64,000 nt of DNA, from the NCBI GenBank assembly GCA_002946415.1, contig NJPS01000011.1, positions 558,001 to 622,000 on the forward strand, given 5' to 3'. Shown piece after piece: positions 1 to 12,181 of this stretch. Both the position numbers and the translations under genes were made by a program. The notes beneath the pieces were generated by a model. That model did no database searches. It had not been told where the DNA came from and saw only the letters and a list, made by a program, of their open reading frames with translations. This stretch comes from Rutstroemia sp. NJR-2017a BVV2 (taxonomy: Eukaryota > Ascomycota > Leotiomycetes > Helotiales > Rutstroemiaceae). How positions within the stretch are numbered: position 1 is the first letter of the stretch; each line of letters starts with the position of its first letter.

Positions 1-273
1 TGTGGGAAGCACAGACTGTTGGAGGATCACAAATGCGATGGTCTCGAGAGTGTGAGTTACCCTTCTTGCGATTATGCTGTGGATGAATTCGGCCTGGAGT
101 CTGGCCGGATTGAGTGGTGGCAAATGGGTCTAGGAGATGTCATCTCAGATATCATGGCACATGATAATACAGTTGGCTAATTCAATATCCTATTACAGTG
201 CCGAAAAGAATCACACGAACGCAACGCCGCCCAGCTAAACGCCGAGCGAACACAAGTCATCAGAGGCATCTAG
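1..273 (+). CDS. AN1-type zinc finger protein, 3' end only
   Basis: This is the C-terminal part of a gene that starts outside the window. Exon 1-51 reads in frame 1 and ends at a GTGAGT donor. An intron (52-198) ends in TTACAG, and exon 199-273 ends in TAG. The first exon contains CGKHRLLEDHKC, which matches the second half of an AN1 zinc finger (Cys, His, His and Cys ligands). The spliced tail C-R-K-E-S-H-E-R-N followed by an ERTQVIRGI end is the usual C-terminus of fungal AN1 proteins as I remember them. AN1 proteins act in ubiquitin/proteasome stress handling, often bound to Cdc48. The two splice sites and the joined tail make the call fairly secure, although the N-terminus is not visible. 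Confidence 0.8.
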
Positions 274-2253
274 ACATGTGTTGTAATATGCCTATCTGCT
301 GAAACAGGGACAATGCGGAAGGGCCACCTCGATAGCCAGCACGTCATTGCCGCTACCAAGCAATCACACCTCTCTCACACCTTCGAGGCCAGTCACACAC
401 CACCACCACCCTCGATTGGTTTTTTATTCGTCTTTAGCGGGCGCAAGGATTGTAGCATATTTCAGCCGTCCGTCTTCACTTTACTTCCGTTCGATCGATC
501 AGTTGTGTCATCGGCTTTCTCTTTGTCTCCAGGAGTTTGTTTCTTGGGGAGCTACGGGAGTTTCGACGATGGTTTATGCTTGATCCGGTGGATGGTTCTA
601 GATTTGGAAGGAAGTATTTAAGGTGTTAATTACCGTTTGTGAGAAGAATATCTTTAATATTTCTTCGTGGTTAAGAGGAATTGGATTGGCTTTTTATAAA
701 TACTTAGCAATACACATAAAATTCCCAAACTTACATCTGGCCTGACCGGAACTGTGCAGTGCAAATCTGTGTAATCGATCTCATGTTTTTCTCAATTTTT
801 TCTGCTAGGTGATGGTGCTCCCATGCATTTCGCTCCTGTGGTTTGATATCACTCCCAGTTCTGTGACCTCACCTTCGTAAGAATCGATGTTACCTGAATT
901 AAGGTCCTACTAATTTTGCTGTGTTTCTACTGTTCCCCTCACCCAAGTTAACAACAACTCTTCTACTACTTTCCGCTGTTGGTTTCCGGCATTTAGTTCC
1001 TATCCAGCATATACCACTGCCTCCATCCGCTTCACTATCTTCTTTTCAATCATCTTATATGCAGTAAAAGGAAATAGGCAAACCAATCGGCCTAGAGAGT
1101 GTTCTAAAGATATCCTGCGCATAACTATATCTCCTCTATATCCAAACACCAAACAGTTTCAGTTCTCAACGTGCCTATCTACCTTACCATACAATCCAGG
1201 TTCTCGGCATATTGACGCTATTCAAACAAGGGTGGCTCACCATTTGCGTTGCGCTGATGTTGCTCCGAGTATTTGCCATTCGGTTCCTTTTTTTTTGCAA
1301 ACAAGAATTGCAAGTACCATGATGGAGAAACCACGGCGATTGATTGTCATGACGTCGCGATCCGCGCGATCAAAATAACTTTTGGCAGATTGACTTTTGC
1401 TGCATCATGAACGCCGACCCGATGGATATCTCTTATCTTATCTTCGGATATCCAGATTCGGAGATACTGCTGGGTTATGTAATCAGGAAATGGGAATGGT
1501 TCTGAGTAACCAATGAAAGTCTGATGGTGGATCGAGGGTCCAGATCAAGCCAAGATTTTTCCGCATGCTTCCGCGCTGAGAATCTAACCAACATATTGTA
1601 CTGCTACATAAGATTTCATTCGGTTGGGATATTAGGTGGAAGGCGGTTGAGTAAATTAGTAGAAAGGAACTACTCACATACGTAAAAGGTGTGTAATTAT
1701 TCACATTCATTCGCGCCTCGTTGGTACAAACCCCCACCTATATCTCTACCCCAGATATGAAGGAGGGCAGCCTTTCTTTACGTCTGTTCTATTTTTTAAC
1801 TGCTTACTTGGTCCTTCCCGCGGGTAGTCACCTATTCATAGAGTACAAGAGAAGTCTCCGTCCGATTGCTCGGCCAGCCGGACATTTCATGATATTTCGT
1901 CAATTTTCTTTTGCGCGCGCGCTTTCCTTGGCCCTTGGGATGATGGATTGGCGCTGCCAAAATGTTTGCTGATATCAGCTGTGAAGTTTCTCAAATCCTG
2001 GGGTCGATGTGCTGGATACTCATATATATGGATGGCTTTGGAGGTGGAAGAAGAGGCACAGATAGGCTGAATTCTATATTCCCACCTTCAAACCATTTGT
2101 GTCGATAGCATATGCATTAGAGTCGTTGTAACACAATCCAGCCTTGCCGTATAATTACTGGTCATTTGCTTGCGCGATATCATTCTACATTAAGTTGTTT
2201 GGGCATTTACAATTTTTCATACTCACGTTGGTCTCTTTTCTCTCCTTGCCATT
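274..2253. other. Intergenic region, no gene seen
   Basis: About 2 kb between the AN1 gene and the amine oxidase. Only short open frames without family resemblance are present on either strand. It should contain the 3' UTR of the upstream gene and the promoter and leader of the amine oxidase. A TATA-like stretch (CATATATATGG) lies near 2020-2032, about 230 bp before the ATG. Confidence 0.6.
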
Positions 2254-4154
2254 ATGGATGCATTTTCAATGGCTTACAATGCTCAATCGGGTAGAGAATC
2301 CTCGAAGATATACCAAGATCTCCAAGCTTGTCAGCAAAGATCTTATGCGCCAGACAGCATGGACTCCTCTACGTTAAAATCAACCAAGGTAAGTCATAGG
2401 ATGGTGGTATTCAGTGATATAGTCAGACTGATAGACGATGGAAACACTTGCGCCAGAGAAGTGCTCTTGGTGGTCTGTTACTTTAACTGCACTACGTCGG
2501 AACACTTCCCATCATGTGTATCAAACTATCTGCCTCACATGCTAATTACCCCTATCTTCAAAGCTGCGTGTCAACGATCCCAAGGCGAATAAGAGGATAT
2601 GCATCGTTGGCGCTGGCCTATCCGGTCTCCGTTGTGCCGATATTCTCCTACAGCATGGATTCCATGTCACTATACTAGAAGCACGCGATCGAATTGGAGG
2701 ACGAGTCCATCAGATCACTCTACCTTCCGGGGTTTCTTGTGATCTAGGAGCGAACTGGTTACATGGAAGCGATGAGCAGCCATTGCTTGACATTGCGAAA
2801 GAGACTGGCACCGAGCTACATGAGTGGGGTGAGAAAGGGCTGTGGTTCAACGAGGATGGGAAGATCATGACTGATGGGGATAAACGGATGGAGGAGGTAT
2901 GGAGCATAATTCATGAAGCTTTTGGTTATTCGGGGAAAAATTCGTCGACGATCGATCCGGATAAGAGTCTTTATGACTTCATTGCGGAGCGTCTTCTGGA
3001 AGCCTATCCTGATGATGAGGAACAAAGGAGGACTGCCTTGCAGTTCTCGGAGATTTGGGGAACGTTTGTTGGTTCTTCGGTGACCAAACAAAGCTTGAAG
3101 TTCTTCTGGCTAGAAGAATGTATTGATGGAGGTAAGTTGATAGGTAGAGCACCGAATTCGATTAGGTGGCCTACAGCAAGAGTCCAACACGATTGTGCTT
3201 GCAATGAAGCTAACAGGTAACAGCGAACATATTCGTTGCCGGCACTTTCAAGAAAATTCTCGCCCATATAGCTAGAGCGGCCTTGGAAAAGGCTGAGATA
3301 CATCTTTCCACGAAAGTAAATCGTGTAGAAACAGCTCCAGAAGGCGTTACTGTCTTTACAGATGATGGCAAAGAGCTTGAGTTTGACGAAGTGGTCATGA
3401 CTGCCCCTCTTGGATGGCTGAAAAATAACAAGCAGGCATTCCAGCCATCGCTACCTGAGAGACATCTTAAAGCAATAGACGCACTCGGCTATGGTTGCCT
3501 CGAAAAGGTTTGATTCAAAGCTTCTTCGACCAATTTGTAGTATCTAATGCTCAACAGGTATACATTACTTTTCCCAGAGCATTTTGGCTCGACCCAAATC
3601 TAGACGCAGCAAGCCAGACATTTGACGGCTACACGCAATGGCTCGCACCGAAGTACACCTCTGACACCAACCCGAACAAATGGCACCAGGAGATTGTCCC
3701 CCTATCGTCCTTTTCCGAAGCCAACGCACATCCCACATTGCTACTCTACATCTACGGCGACCAATCAAGAAAATTCGCCTCAGATCTTGCGCAACTGCCA
3801 TCGCAAAAGCAGCAAGATGAATACCTGATCAAATTCTTCAAACCATACTACTCCACCTTACCCAACTACTCCGAGTCTTCTCCAGACTGCACACCTGTAT
3901 CTTGTGTTGCGACAACATGGGTTAATGACGAGCTCGCAGGCTATGGAAGCTATACTAATTTCCAGGTCGGGCTGCAGAACGGTGATGAGGATATACTGGT
4001 GCTAAGGGAGGGTCTGCCGGATAGGAGTTTGTGGTTTGCGGGGGAGCATACTGCGCCTTTTATTGCGCTGGCTACAACTACTGGGGCTTATTGGAGTGGG
4101 GAGGCGGTTGGGAGGAGGATTGCTGAGGCGTATGGTAGAAGTATCCCAAATTAG
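2254..4154 (+). CDS. FAD-dependent amine oxidase (polyamine oxidase-like)
   Basis: Four exons, 2254-2388, 2564-3131, 3224-3507 and 3558-4154, encode about 527 residues. Exon 2 opens with the Rossmann motif VGAGLSGLRCADIL followed by LEARDRIGGRVH, the dinucleotide-binding signature of the amine oxidase/LSD1/polyamine oxidase superfamily. The mid region has a GCLEKVYI segment, where this family carries its conserved flavin-proximal lysine. The C-terminus has the FAD-binding WFAGEHTAPFIALATTTGAY motif. The family oxidises C-N bonds of polyamines or related amines, yielding an aldehyde and H2O2. No SWIRM domain is visible, so this is not a full LSD1 demethylase, and the tail (SIPN) is not a PTS1 signal. 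The first ATG of the open frame was taken as start, giving a 45-residue N-terminal exon before the Rossmann fold. Substrate is not deducible. Confidence 0.88.
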
Positions 4155-4520
4155 TGAGGGGGTTTGGTTGAGATAGATCTACGAGTATGTTATAAGGCAG
4201 ATGTTTATAAATGTGTAAAATTTGAAAATTGATCAGATCACCCTGATGAGTGATATATGGATGCTGTAGCCATGATTTCTGTAATTGCCGAATCTTGATT
4301 GGTTGACCCGTGGACCTCGGCATAAAGTCGTTTCCCCCGGATTTTGGGCCCCCGCCGCGAATTCGGGGACTACATGCCGAGAAAGTAATCTTACATACAA
4401 ACAAAAACACCAATAACTTACCTTTCCAAACCTCTTCCACAATTTTCATTCTCTTTCATTGAGCAACCTCATCTCTCAGCGCTTCACTTTTGCACATCTC
4501 ACAGCTCTTCATCCAACACA
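4155..4520 (+). promoter_or_regulatory. Promoter of the b5-ACAD gene with a CCTCGG element
   Basis: The 366-bp gap between the amine oxidase stop and the b5-ACAD ATG contains CCTCGG at 4315-4320, and an inverted CCAAT (ATTGG) just before it near 4299. CCTCGG is the established binding core of the fungal fatty-acid regulators FarA, FarB and Ctf1. Its position about 200 bp upstream of an acyl-CoA dehydrogenase is what a fatty-acid-induced gene would show. A 6-mer can occur by chance, so regulation is inference. Confidence 0.4.
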
Positions 4521-6307
4521 ATGCCTCATCACACGCTCACCCGGGAAGAAGTGTCCAAAAACAATACCGACGAGTCTCTCTGGTTCATAATCGACAGCAA
4601 AGTCTACGATGTTACCGAATTCGTCGACGCCCATCCGGGCGGAGAATCCGTTCTCAAGCAAGTAGCCGGCACCGACGCGACTGAAGCCTTCTACAACCTG
4701 CATCGTCAAGAAGTGCTCCAAAAATACTCCAATCTCTGCATCGGCACCATCGAAGGCGAGAAGTCGCAAGTGATCGAGCAAAACATCGGAGACTTAAGTG
4801 TGGTTCCATATGGCGAGCCTACATGGTTGACTCCACAGTTTAAAAGCCCGTACTTTAAGGAGAGTCATAGGAGGCTGCAGAAGGCGATGCGGATCTTCAC
4901 GGATCAATATGTGACGCCTGTGGCGCAGGAGTGCGAGAAGACGGGCGCGCATATTCCGCAGCATTTGATTGATAGGATGTCCAAGGCGGGGATTTTGCAC
5001 ATGCGCTTGGGGCCGGGGAAACATCTTCATGGTGTTACGTTGATGGATGGCGCGGTGAAGGGGGAGGAGTTTGATTACTTCCATGATATGATTGTTGGTC
5101 AGGAGATGGTTCGTGCGAATGCGCGTGGTTTCCAGGATGGTAATATGGTTAGTATTAAAGTATCTCTAATGAGTTGGGACTTTTAGCTTACAGATCAATA
5201 GGCCGGTATGACCATTTCTTTGACAGCAGTTCTTCAATTCGCAAACGATGAGGAATGGAAGAACAAGATTGCGGCTGAGGTATTCAGCGGAAAGAAAAAG
5301 ATCTGTCTGGCTATCACAGAGGCATTTGCCGGATCGGATGTTGCGGGTATTCGAACAACCGCAAAGAAAACTCCAGATGGAAAGCATTACATTGTTAATG
5401 GTACCAAGAAATGGATTACCAATGGCGTGTTCTGTGATTACTTCGTCACTGGTGTCAAGACAGGTACGTCAATTCTCATCTTCGTCATCTTCCTTTACTT
5501 ACAACCCCACAGACAAAGGTCTATCCGTCGTGCTCATCGAACGAGGCGAGGGCGTCGAAACAACCCCCATCAAAACATCCTACTCCCCCACCGCCGGTAC
5601 CGCATACATCACGTTCGACAACGTCAAAGTCCCCGTCGAGAACCTCCTCGGCCAAGAAAACAAAGGCATCCACGTGATCCTCAGCAACTTCAACCACGAG
5701 CGCTGGATGATGGCCAGCGGCGTCACGCGCATGATGCGTCTCGCGACCGAAGAGTGCATCAAATGGAGCAACCAGCGGTTAGTGTTCGGCAAGAAACTCA
5801 CTGATCAGCCAGTCATTCGTCAAAAGTAAGTCATCTTTCCGTTTTTGATTGCAGAACTTGCACTAAAAAGTCACAACTAGACTCGCGAAAATGATCTCCC
5901 ATTGCGAAGCCAATCAAGCTTGGCTGGAGAATATCACATACCAAATGACGCTCATGCCATACAAACAACAAGCTACGCATCTGGCTGGTCCGATTGGTTT
6001 GTTGAAGATGTTTGCGACGCGCTCGGCGCATGAGTGTGCAGATGAAGCGGTGCAGATCTTTGGGGGGCGTGCGCTTACGCAGAGTGGGATGGGAAAGACG
6101 ATTGAGATGTTTCATAGGACGTAAGTTTTTGGTTTTCTATTGTTTTTAAGAGGTTGCTGTGTTATGTTATGGGGATGATTGATGATTGAGATGCTAACAA
6201 TATATTCTAGGTATAAATTCGATGCTATCCTCGGTGGCGCAGAGGAAGTTCTCGGGGATTTGGGTGTGAGACAGGCGTTGAGGAATATGCCGAAGAGTAT
6301 GCTGTAG
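4521..6307 (+). CDS. Cytochrome b5 / acyl-CoA dehydrogenase fusion
   Basis: Five exons, 4521-5147, 5202-5463, 5513-5825, 5881-6120 and 6211-6307, encode 512 residues. Residues 5-80 form a cytochrome b5 domain with the haem ligands His38 (in HPGG) and His61 (in FYNLHR). From about residue 110 the protein is an acyl-CoA dehydrogenase: AITEAFAGSDVAG, the WITNG flavin-contact segment, the C-terminal helical domain, and GGAEEVLGDLG near the end. The enzyme should introduce an alpha-beta double bond into acyl-CoA, with the fused b5 perhaps passing electrons on. Such fusions are common in fungi. There is no evident mitochondrial presequence, and the C-terminal tripeptide SML is not a consensus PTS1, so location is unclear. 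The ATG at 4521 is the first in frame and keeps the b5 domain intact. Confidence 0.93.
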
Positions 6308-7036
6308 ATGGTGGTAGAAGGTGTGGAATTAGTTGGGATAGGGGGTTTGCATGTATGATATTTGGATCTAAAAAGAAAGAAAGAAAGATTATCTATTTGT
6401 AGAAACGCGAATACTATAAAATAACGTGTCTCTTGACGTAGACTCCTACATCACTGATGGAATTGTACGTGCAGGTCTCTGGCCCGTCAATCCTTCTTGG
6501 TTATGGGGTTGTATCGAATTAAGCATATTCTAAAGTTCGTCCGTAAGCAGTCAATTCGAATCTTTGCAATTTCTTTCCTTCCCTTTACCGGAATTTCGCG
6601 ACCCTGAACATGACAACTAGACGGTAAGACTTACACGTAATATTACTATCAACAGTTAACAGTTTAATAAATGATAAAGTACGTTCACCCTATTCCACGC
6701 CGCCCCGTGATTCGAAATATCCTATCCTATTTATCTATGTATTTGCAATAACAAACTAAACTAGTAACAGACCCAGTTGATGCAATGATTGCTACTTGCT
6801 GTGAAGTAGTTGCATCAAGGTCCCTGTATGCTTTGCAGCGTCCAGACTTTATAGACGCCAACCTAACTAAATATAACCAGAATTTGACTCCAATAAGATC
6901 AGTATTTTTCGCCAAACGAAAGAAACGCCATCCTTCCATGCACGCTGAAAAAGTAACACCCACTAATCGCCCTTCGTGTGCGCACCCATTCATACTACAC
7001 TATCCATCCTCCCCTCCTCCCCTCATAACGTCCCCT
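6308..7036. other. Convergent intergenic region
   Basis: About 730 bp between two converging genes, holding both 3' UTRs. No gene is recognisable. The sequence from about 6740 to 7036 is open in one + frame without family resemblance. Confidence 0.6.
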
Positions 7037-8772
7037 CTAAGCAATAGCCCCCTCCTCAAACCCCAAAACCCTATTCCCCACCTCCAGCACCTCTCTCGCG
7101 CCCTCCGTCAGCGCCCCCTCAGCCCGAAACGGCATCAAACCCATGGCACGCATACCTTCTTCCCCAACCCAGTTCATCAAATCCTCTGGGCTCGGCCGTC
7201 CAATATGTTCGCTCTCGCCTTTTCCGCCTGGGAAATCTGGTCCTGGGACGCCGGCCAAAAAGGTCGCGCGCTGGAGCGCAAGCGCAGACGCGTTGACGGG
7301 CGTGAGTGGGCAGGCGGGGATGTAGAGAACGCTGCTGTCGGTGCGGCCGGAGTGACGGGGGTCGACGGCGTGGATTGCTGGGAGGGGAGGGGTTAGTTGG
7401 GGTGGTTTTTGGGGAGAGGGGGGAAAGAGTGGAAAAGGGGGAAGGAAGAAAAGACTTACTGTCACAATGCCAAGCCACATAATCACCCGGCCTAATCTTC
7501 GGCACATGCACCATCGTATCCTTCAACCTCAAATGCGGATGCCACACCTCCGTCATCTCCTGCCCCTTACTCGGCGTCGCTCCCTGCAACGCAGCCGTCA
7601 TCCTCTCACTCGGAATCAAACGCCAATTCTCCGCCCTCAAATACTCCTCCGTCTTCCCCTCCACCAGCGGCGTCACCGGCTCGAAGAATGGTCTTAGCAT
7701 AAAATACGCAGTACTCAGCTGCAACAGCGGATTCACCATCAACGTGCCCTCCCCGGGCGCCGTATGCGAGAGACTCAGCCAGCCCTGGAACATGCGGAAC
7801 ATGGAGCAGGAGCCGCCGCCGTGGTAGAGATCGGAGACGGCGGGGACGCGGGTCGAGGCCTCGAGCGGGTCGTAGGTTTCCCAGGAGCCCCGGAAGATGG
7901 CGTCGTACACGCCGCCGATGCCGTAGCCGTTGCGCTCCCAGCGCTCGACGGAGCCGCCGTCGGCGTGCGGGCCGAGCGCAAAGGAGGAGTCGCCCGGTTG
8001 GCGGATGCGCACGCGGTCAGCATAGGTGATGGGTTGGGTGAGGGAGATGGGGGAGGAGGGCGAGGAGCTGTGGTAGAGGGAGAGGAGGAAGCGTTGCGCG
8101 GTGAGCATGTTGGGGTGGGCGCGGGCTTTGATTTGGGGTGCGGACCAGTAGAGTTCGTAGACTTGGGGGTCGTGGGCTGGGAAGGCTGGAGAGGGGGGTT
8201 AGTTGGGTTTTCTCATGTGATTAGGATAGAGTGATGAATGCTAATGAAGGGGGGGAAATAAAACACTAACCTCTCGTACTAGGATTCTTCCTAACATACT
8301 CCTCCACCTCATTCTTATAACCCCTCGCCTCCTTCTCCGGCACCACACCTCTAACCACCACCACGCCAGTCTTCTTAATATCCCTCAACAAATCCTCATC
8401 CACTCCCTTCTCCAGATCGTTAAACTCCACACTGGGGATAATCTCCGGACCCAATTTCTTAACTTTAGGGTTCTCGACCGCGAGCTTTTTCAAAAGTCGC
8501 TCCCAGCTGGCGGATACTGCGTCCTCGTGACCGGCGATGAGAGTTCGTTTGATGTCGGCGAAACGAGATGGGAGAGGTGTGGCCTCGGCCCCGGACAATG
8601 ACATGAAGACGCTGGAGATATCGCCTTCTTTTTTGGGGTTCATGCTGCTCATCGAGGTCATGCTGCTCATTGGGGTCATGCTGGGAGCGGTGGTGAGGCG
8701 CCGGATGGGGAGGTGGGTGCGGGTGAGGCGGGTGGTGGTGAGGAGGGTGGTGCGGGCTTGGGTAAGCAACAT
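7037..8772 (-). CDS. DUF1479-family 2-oxoglutarate/Fe(II) dioxygenase
   Basis: Three exons on the minus strand, 8772-8271, 8185-7460 and 7377-7037, encode 522 residues. The N-terminus (MLLTQARTTLLTTTRLTR...) is rich in Arg and Thr without acids, as in a mitochondrial presequence. Domain landmarks are GVVVVRGVVPEKEA, then the iron-binding His241-x-Asp243 in GPHADGG, the IRPGDYVAWHCD segment supplying the distal histidine region, and IHAVDPRHSG. This layout is that of DUF1479 (related to bacterial YbiU), a cupin-fold oxygenase group whose substrates are mostly unknown. Length is usual for the family. It converges on the b5-ACAD gene. Confidence 0.85.
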
Positions 8773-10581
8773 GGTGGGGGGTTTTGACCGCGATGGGTTA
8801 TCTTGGTTGATGTTGTGAAGAGAATTGTGCCAGTCGAGAGGTGTTGGTAACGCTTGAGCACGCCCTCAAAGAAACCTGGAATTGCGTTTTTCTGTTTGAT
8901 GAATGCGCCAACAAATAAATGTTCGTATCGAGTATCAAAATGCAAATGCCCAATACGATGCCCAGTAGTTGACACCAGATATCGCGATCTTGTGAAGTAA
9001 GTTGATTTCTCAAGTCAAGGATGTAGAAGAAGAAGAAGAAAGAATGTGGAGAGCGGCGCAAGCAAAGATATTATTATATTCCCAGAACTCCGCTGCCGTA
9101 TATTCAGCTGACAAGAAACTCCAAATTTGGCAAAAGAGTGAATATGTCGGAGATTACCTGATTAGGAAGTCCGTCGTACGAGTTCCCGGGCGGGCGGCTT
9201 CGGTTTGGGGTGCACAGTTGCGGGGTAATTTCTAGGCTGCACTTCGCGGTGAGCGGATCGAATGGGATTTATGATTACTTCGAGAGTGGACTGATAGCTG
9301 TTATGGAATGTTGGAATGTTCGATGGTAGGAAATTAGAAAGGTCGGTTGTCGGAGCGCTGGAACTTCGCTTCGAGTTGTAAGTGAAATTCACTCACCGGG
9401 CGATCGGAGTCGCTGCGCTGCTTTGGTGAACACTGAACATACGTGCAAATGAATTGACGGTTGGCCGGTAGTAATCTAAGTTGGGGTTTGCCTTTCAGGG
9501 TAAATCTAATCCAATTATCTGGAGACTTACGTATGCAGTAAGCATGTAGTGTTTATCCAATACTCCTGGAAATAGCTCCGAAAGTTAGTAGGTACATCGG
9601 AGCATAAAGTATACAGAATGCTTGCTCGCGAAAGTTATGGTCTTTGTTGGATGGGTCTTCTCGAGCTGTGGAATGTCTGAATGTATAGATAACGACTATT
9701 TACAGGTGAAAGGAGTGATGTCTGTTGTGGAACAACCAGCATAGCTGTACAACATGCTATTCCAGGTCAGCGATTTGCCATAACAAACATCAGTACTTCG
9801 GCCACTACTGTATTGACTCCTGGGGGCCAAATGCAACCTTTAGATACGCTTCTTCCCTGTAGTACCACCTCCAAGAATGTGGATGCACCACTTCTGTATA
9901 AAATATACGATCCATTTTCTACGGCCAGTATGTGCTATTCACTTCCTAACTTTCAGGTTTCACATTCATATGAGACGGCAAACCAAGTGAAAACTACCCA
10001 TTGTGCTCAGCTGTCTAGGTATATGACGAATTACAGAGATGTTTCAATCCTGCGGCTTGTGCTTATGGGCGGCGGAGATGCACTCAGATTGACGAACAGG
10101 ACATTAAGTCATATCGCTGTGGTATTCCTACAGGTGGTAGAAGTGGCATCATATTTTCAGCGAGTGCTATCCGCAAATGATTCCAAGAACATGGGGTTTC
10201 TATTGATAATAACCTCAAACCGAATGGCTTCTCCAATATCAGTATGAGAACTACGAAGTAATACACAAAAAGCCCCTATTCACTCTTCTTCCATTCTCCC
10301 GGTGCATAACCCTGACGAACGGTATGTAAGTGATAAATTGGCTTGACATCAGTGAATCTACTATCTAATTGACTGGCTTGAAAGTAGTGAATCGTGTCGC
10401 CTAGTGACTTTGCAATTTTAAGTACAGAGATATCTCTTTATTTGAGCTTCGCATCTCAACCGCAGAATCATCTTTCAAAAAAATTCCTTTCAATCCGCAC
10501 AAGCTTTTCTTCTATTCAGCAAACTCGGTTATACTTGAAATACTTTTCAGTAATCCCTAGGTTCCCTGATATTTCCTCACT
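8773..10581. other. Intergenic region, no supported gene
   Basis: About 1.8 kb between the divergent starts of the dioxygenase and the 2EXR gene, presumably holding both promoters. An open frame at 9813-10247 resembles nothing I know and has no splice context, so it is not called. Confidence 0.55.
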
Positions 10582-11717
10582 ATGGTTGATCCTTGTAGCT
10601 CCTCCGAAACCCACCCCTCCTATGGCGAGATAGAGAGAGTATGGACCGCCGATCCATCCAATTTCTACGCATTTCGCTATACTGAGAAGATCGATCCACC
10701 TCCTGCAGAGTTTTCACTTTCCCTAAGCTCGTCCCAGAGTTGCGATGTAAGATCTGGCACTTAGCTGCTCACTCTACCCCACGCATTCTCGAAATTCAGG
10801 CGGTATGGAACGCCAACGGTAGAAGAGCCTGCAAAGAATACAAAGTTACTTCCAAGACCAACCGTACACCGACTATGATGCATATCAACCGGGAATCTCG
10901 CACAGAAGCGATGCGCATCTATCAGAAATATATCTTCAGCACCTCCGACGACGTGGGTTATAGTTGGTTTAATCCTCATTTGGACATCATTTACTTCAGC
11001 TTCGGCCGCTGCACGAGAGTGATGGAGATCTTGCTTAGTCGTCACCCCGAAATCACAAAGATAGCCTTTCCTTGGCAGTGGCATACTGATCTGTGTTGGG
11101 ACTGTGGCTTCCGTGATGACTTAGCAAGTGATATCAACCCGTTCCGAATATGGCGGGCACTCAAAAAAAGCCGATTCCCTGCTCAGTGTGATCAGCCAGC
11201 ATCTCATACAGGCCCAGGAAACCACACTAGAAGCGAACCAGTCCCAGGTGCCAATACTCGAGAAGTTTATTTTGTTCTTCGACCACAGCTGATGAGCTCG
11301 AAATTCAGCGGTATAAATTCAGGGGTTACGTTTGGTCCACCCGGGTATGTGTTTGAGATGAAAAACAGCAGATTCAGCAGTGCATGGGAATGCGAAGAAG
11401 AATATTACAGCTGCATTGATACCAAGGTCAAGTCTGTGTCTCTCGCACCACCAATGAAGCAGACCCGAGGCACAGATCTAAAACACAGCTTCATCATAGT
11501 CCCAACTTTGGACTTTTCTAAACTCGACTTTTTAAAAGAGCCTTTCCCTGAGCTACTGAGCCGTACAGGTTGCGAAATCGAAGTGAGCAAGTTTGCGAGA
11601 CCTGGGTTCACTGGTAAGCCTGATTTTTACGAACTTGGCATCTACAATGGCACAGACGAAGAAATCGAGGAAGTAAAGTGTGCTATCAAGAAGAAGATTG
11701 AAGAGGCAAGCTCTTAG
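10582..11717 (+). pseudogene. 2EXR-domain protein with apparent frameshift
   Basis: The ATG at 10582 opens a frame (MVDPCSSSETHPSYGE) that runs to a stop at about 10762, but the 2EXR domain lies in another frame, open to 11717. The hallmark FPKLVPELRCKIWHLA appears only after moving frame by one base inside the T/C run at 10711-10723. With that shift, the N-terminus joins smoothly to the domain. No GT..AG pair tested gives the right phase. The rest (about 330 residues) includes the typical MMHINRESRTEAMRIYQ and IIYFSFG blocks of fungal 2EXR proteins, whose function is unknown. It is either a young pseudogene or a one-base assembly error in a homopolymer-like run; the long intact downstream frame favours error or very recent decay. 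Confidence 0.7.
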
Positions 11718-12181
11718 ATCTGGTACGATCCGCTTGTAGATGGGAATAGCTCTGGAACCATAGATACGGCTGGATCGCCCATTAGCAACAAGGGGCATAA
11801 ATATCGAGGATGGACTTTTACTGTGCTTTAAGATAGGACCACCGAAACATGAGTTACGTTTCCATGAACCCTAGGCTGCCGCTGCGAAATGTGAAGTCGT
11901 AAGTGTGCTTACTAAGCCAAAAAGCTAAATTTCACTTCTTCTGGCTGCTTGAATTTGACATACTACTTGCTGCAGTTAGTTTCCCTGAAACATAAGAATC
12001 GAAAGATATCTGTTAGTTGCTGAAAGGATTGACGAATATTCTGACATGAGGCTTTCTATCACCTAGACCACATATCCGTTCTGGAGTGCTCCCTCATCGG
12101 AACCACTAAGCTACATTTGGCAGCTCCGCTCGGCTCATACCACGAAGACGAAGACCCGAATTCACACCGCCCTATTCGCTA
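11718..12181. other. Intergenic region
   Basis: About 460 bp downstream of the 2EXR gene. No gene or repeat is evident. Confidence 0.5.

Noticed and set aside
7764..8234. Gly/Ala/Val-rich + strand frame
   Set aside because: It is a shadow of the GC-rich second exon of the DUF1479 dioxygenase.
9813..10247. 144-codon + strand frame
   Set aside because: There is no recognisable motif, low-information composition and no splice or promoter context; chance is likely.
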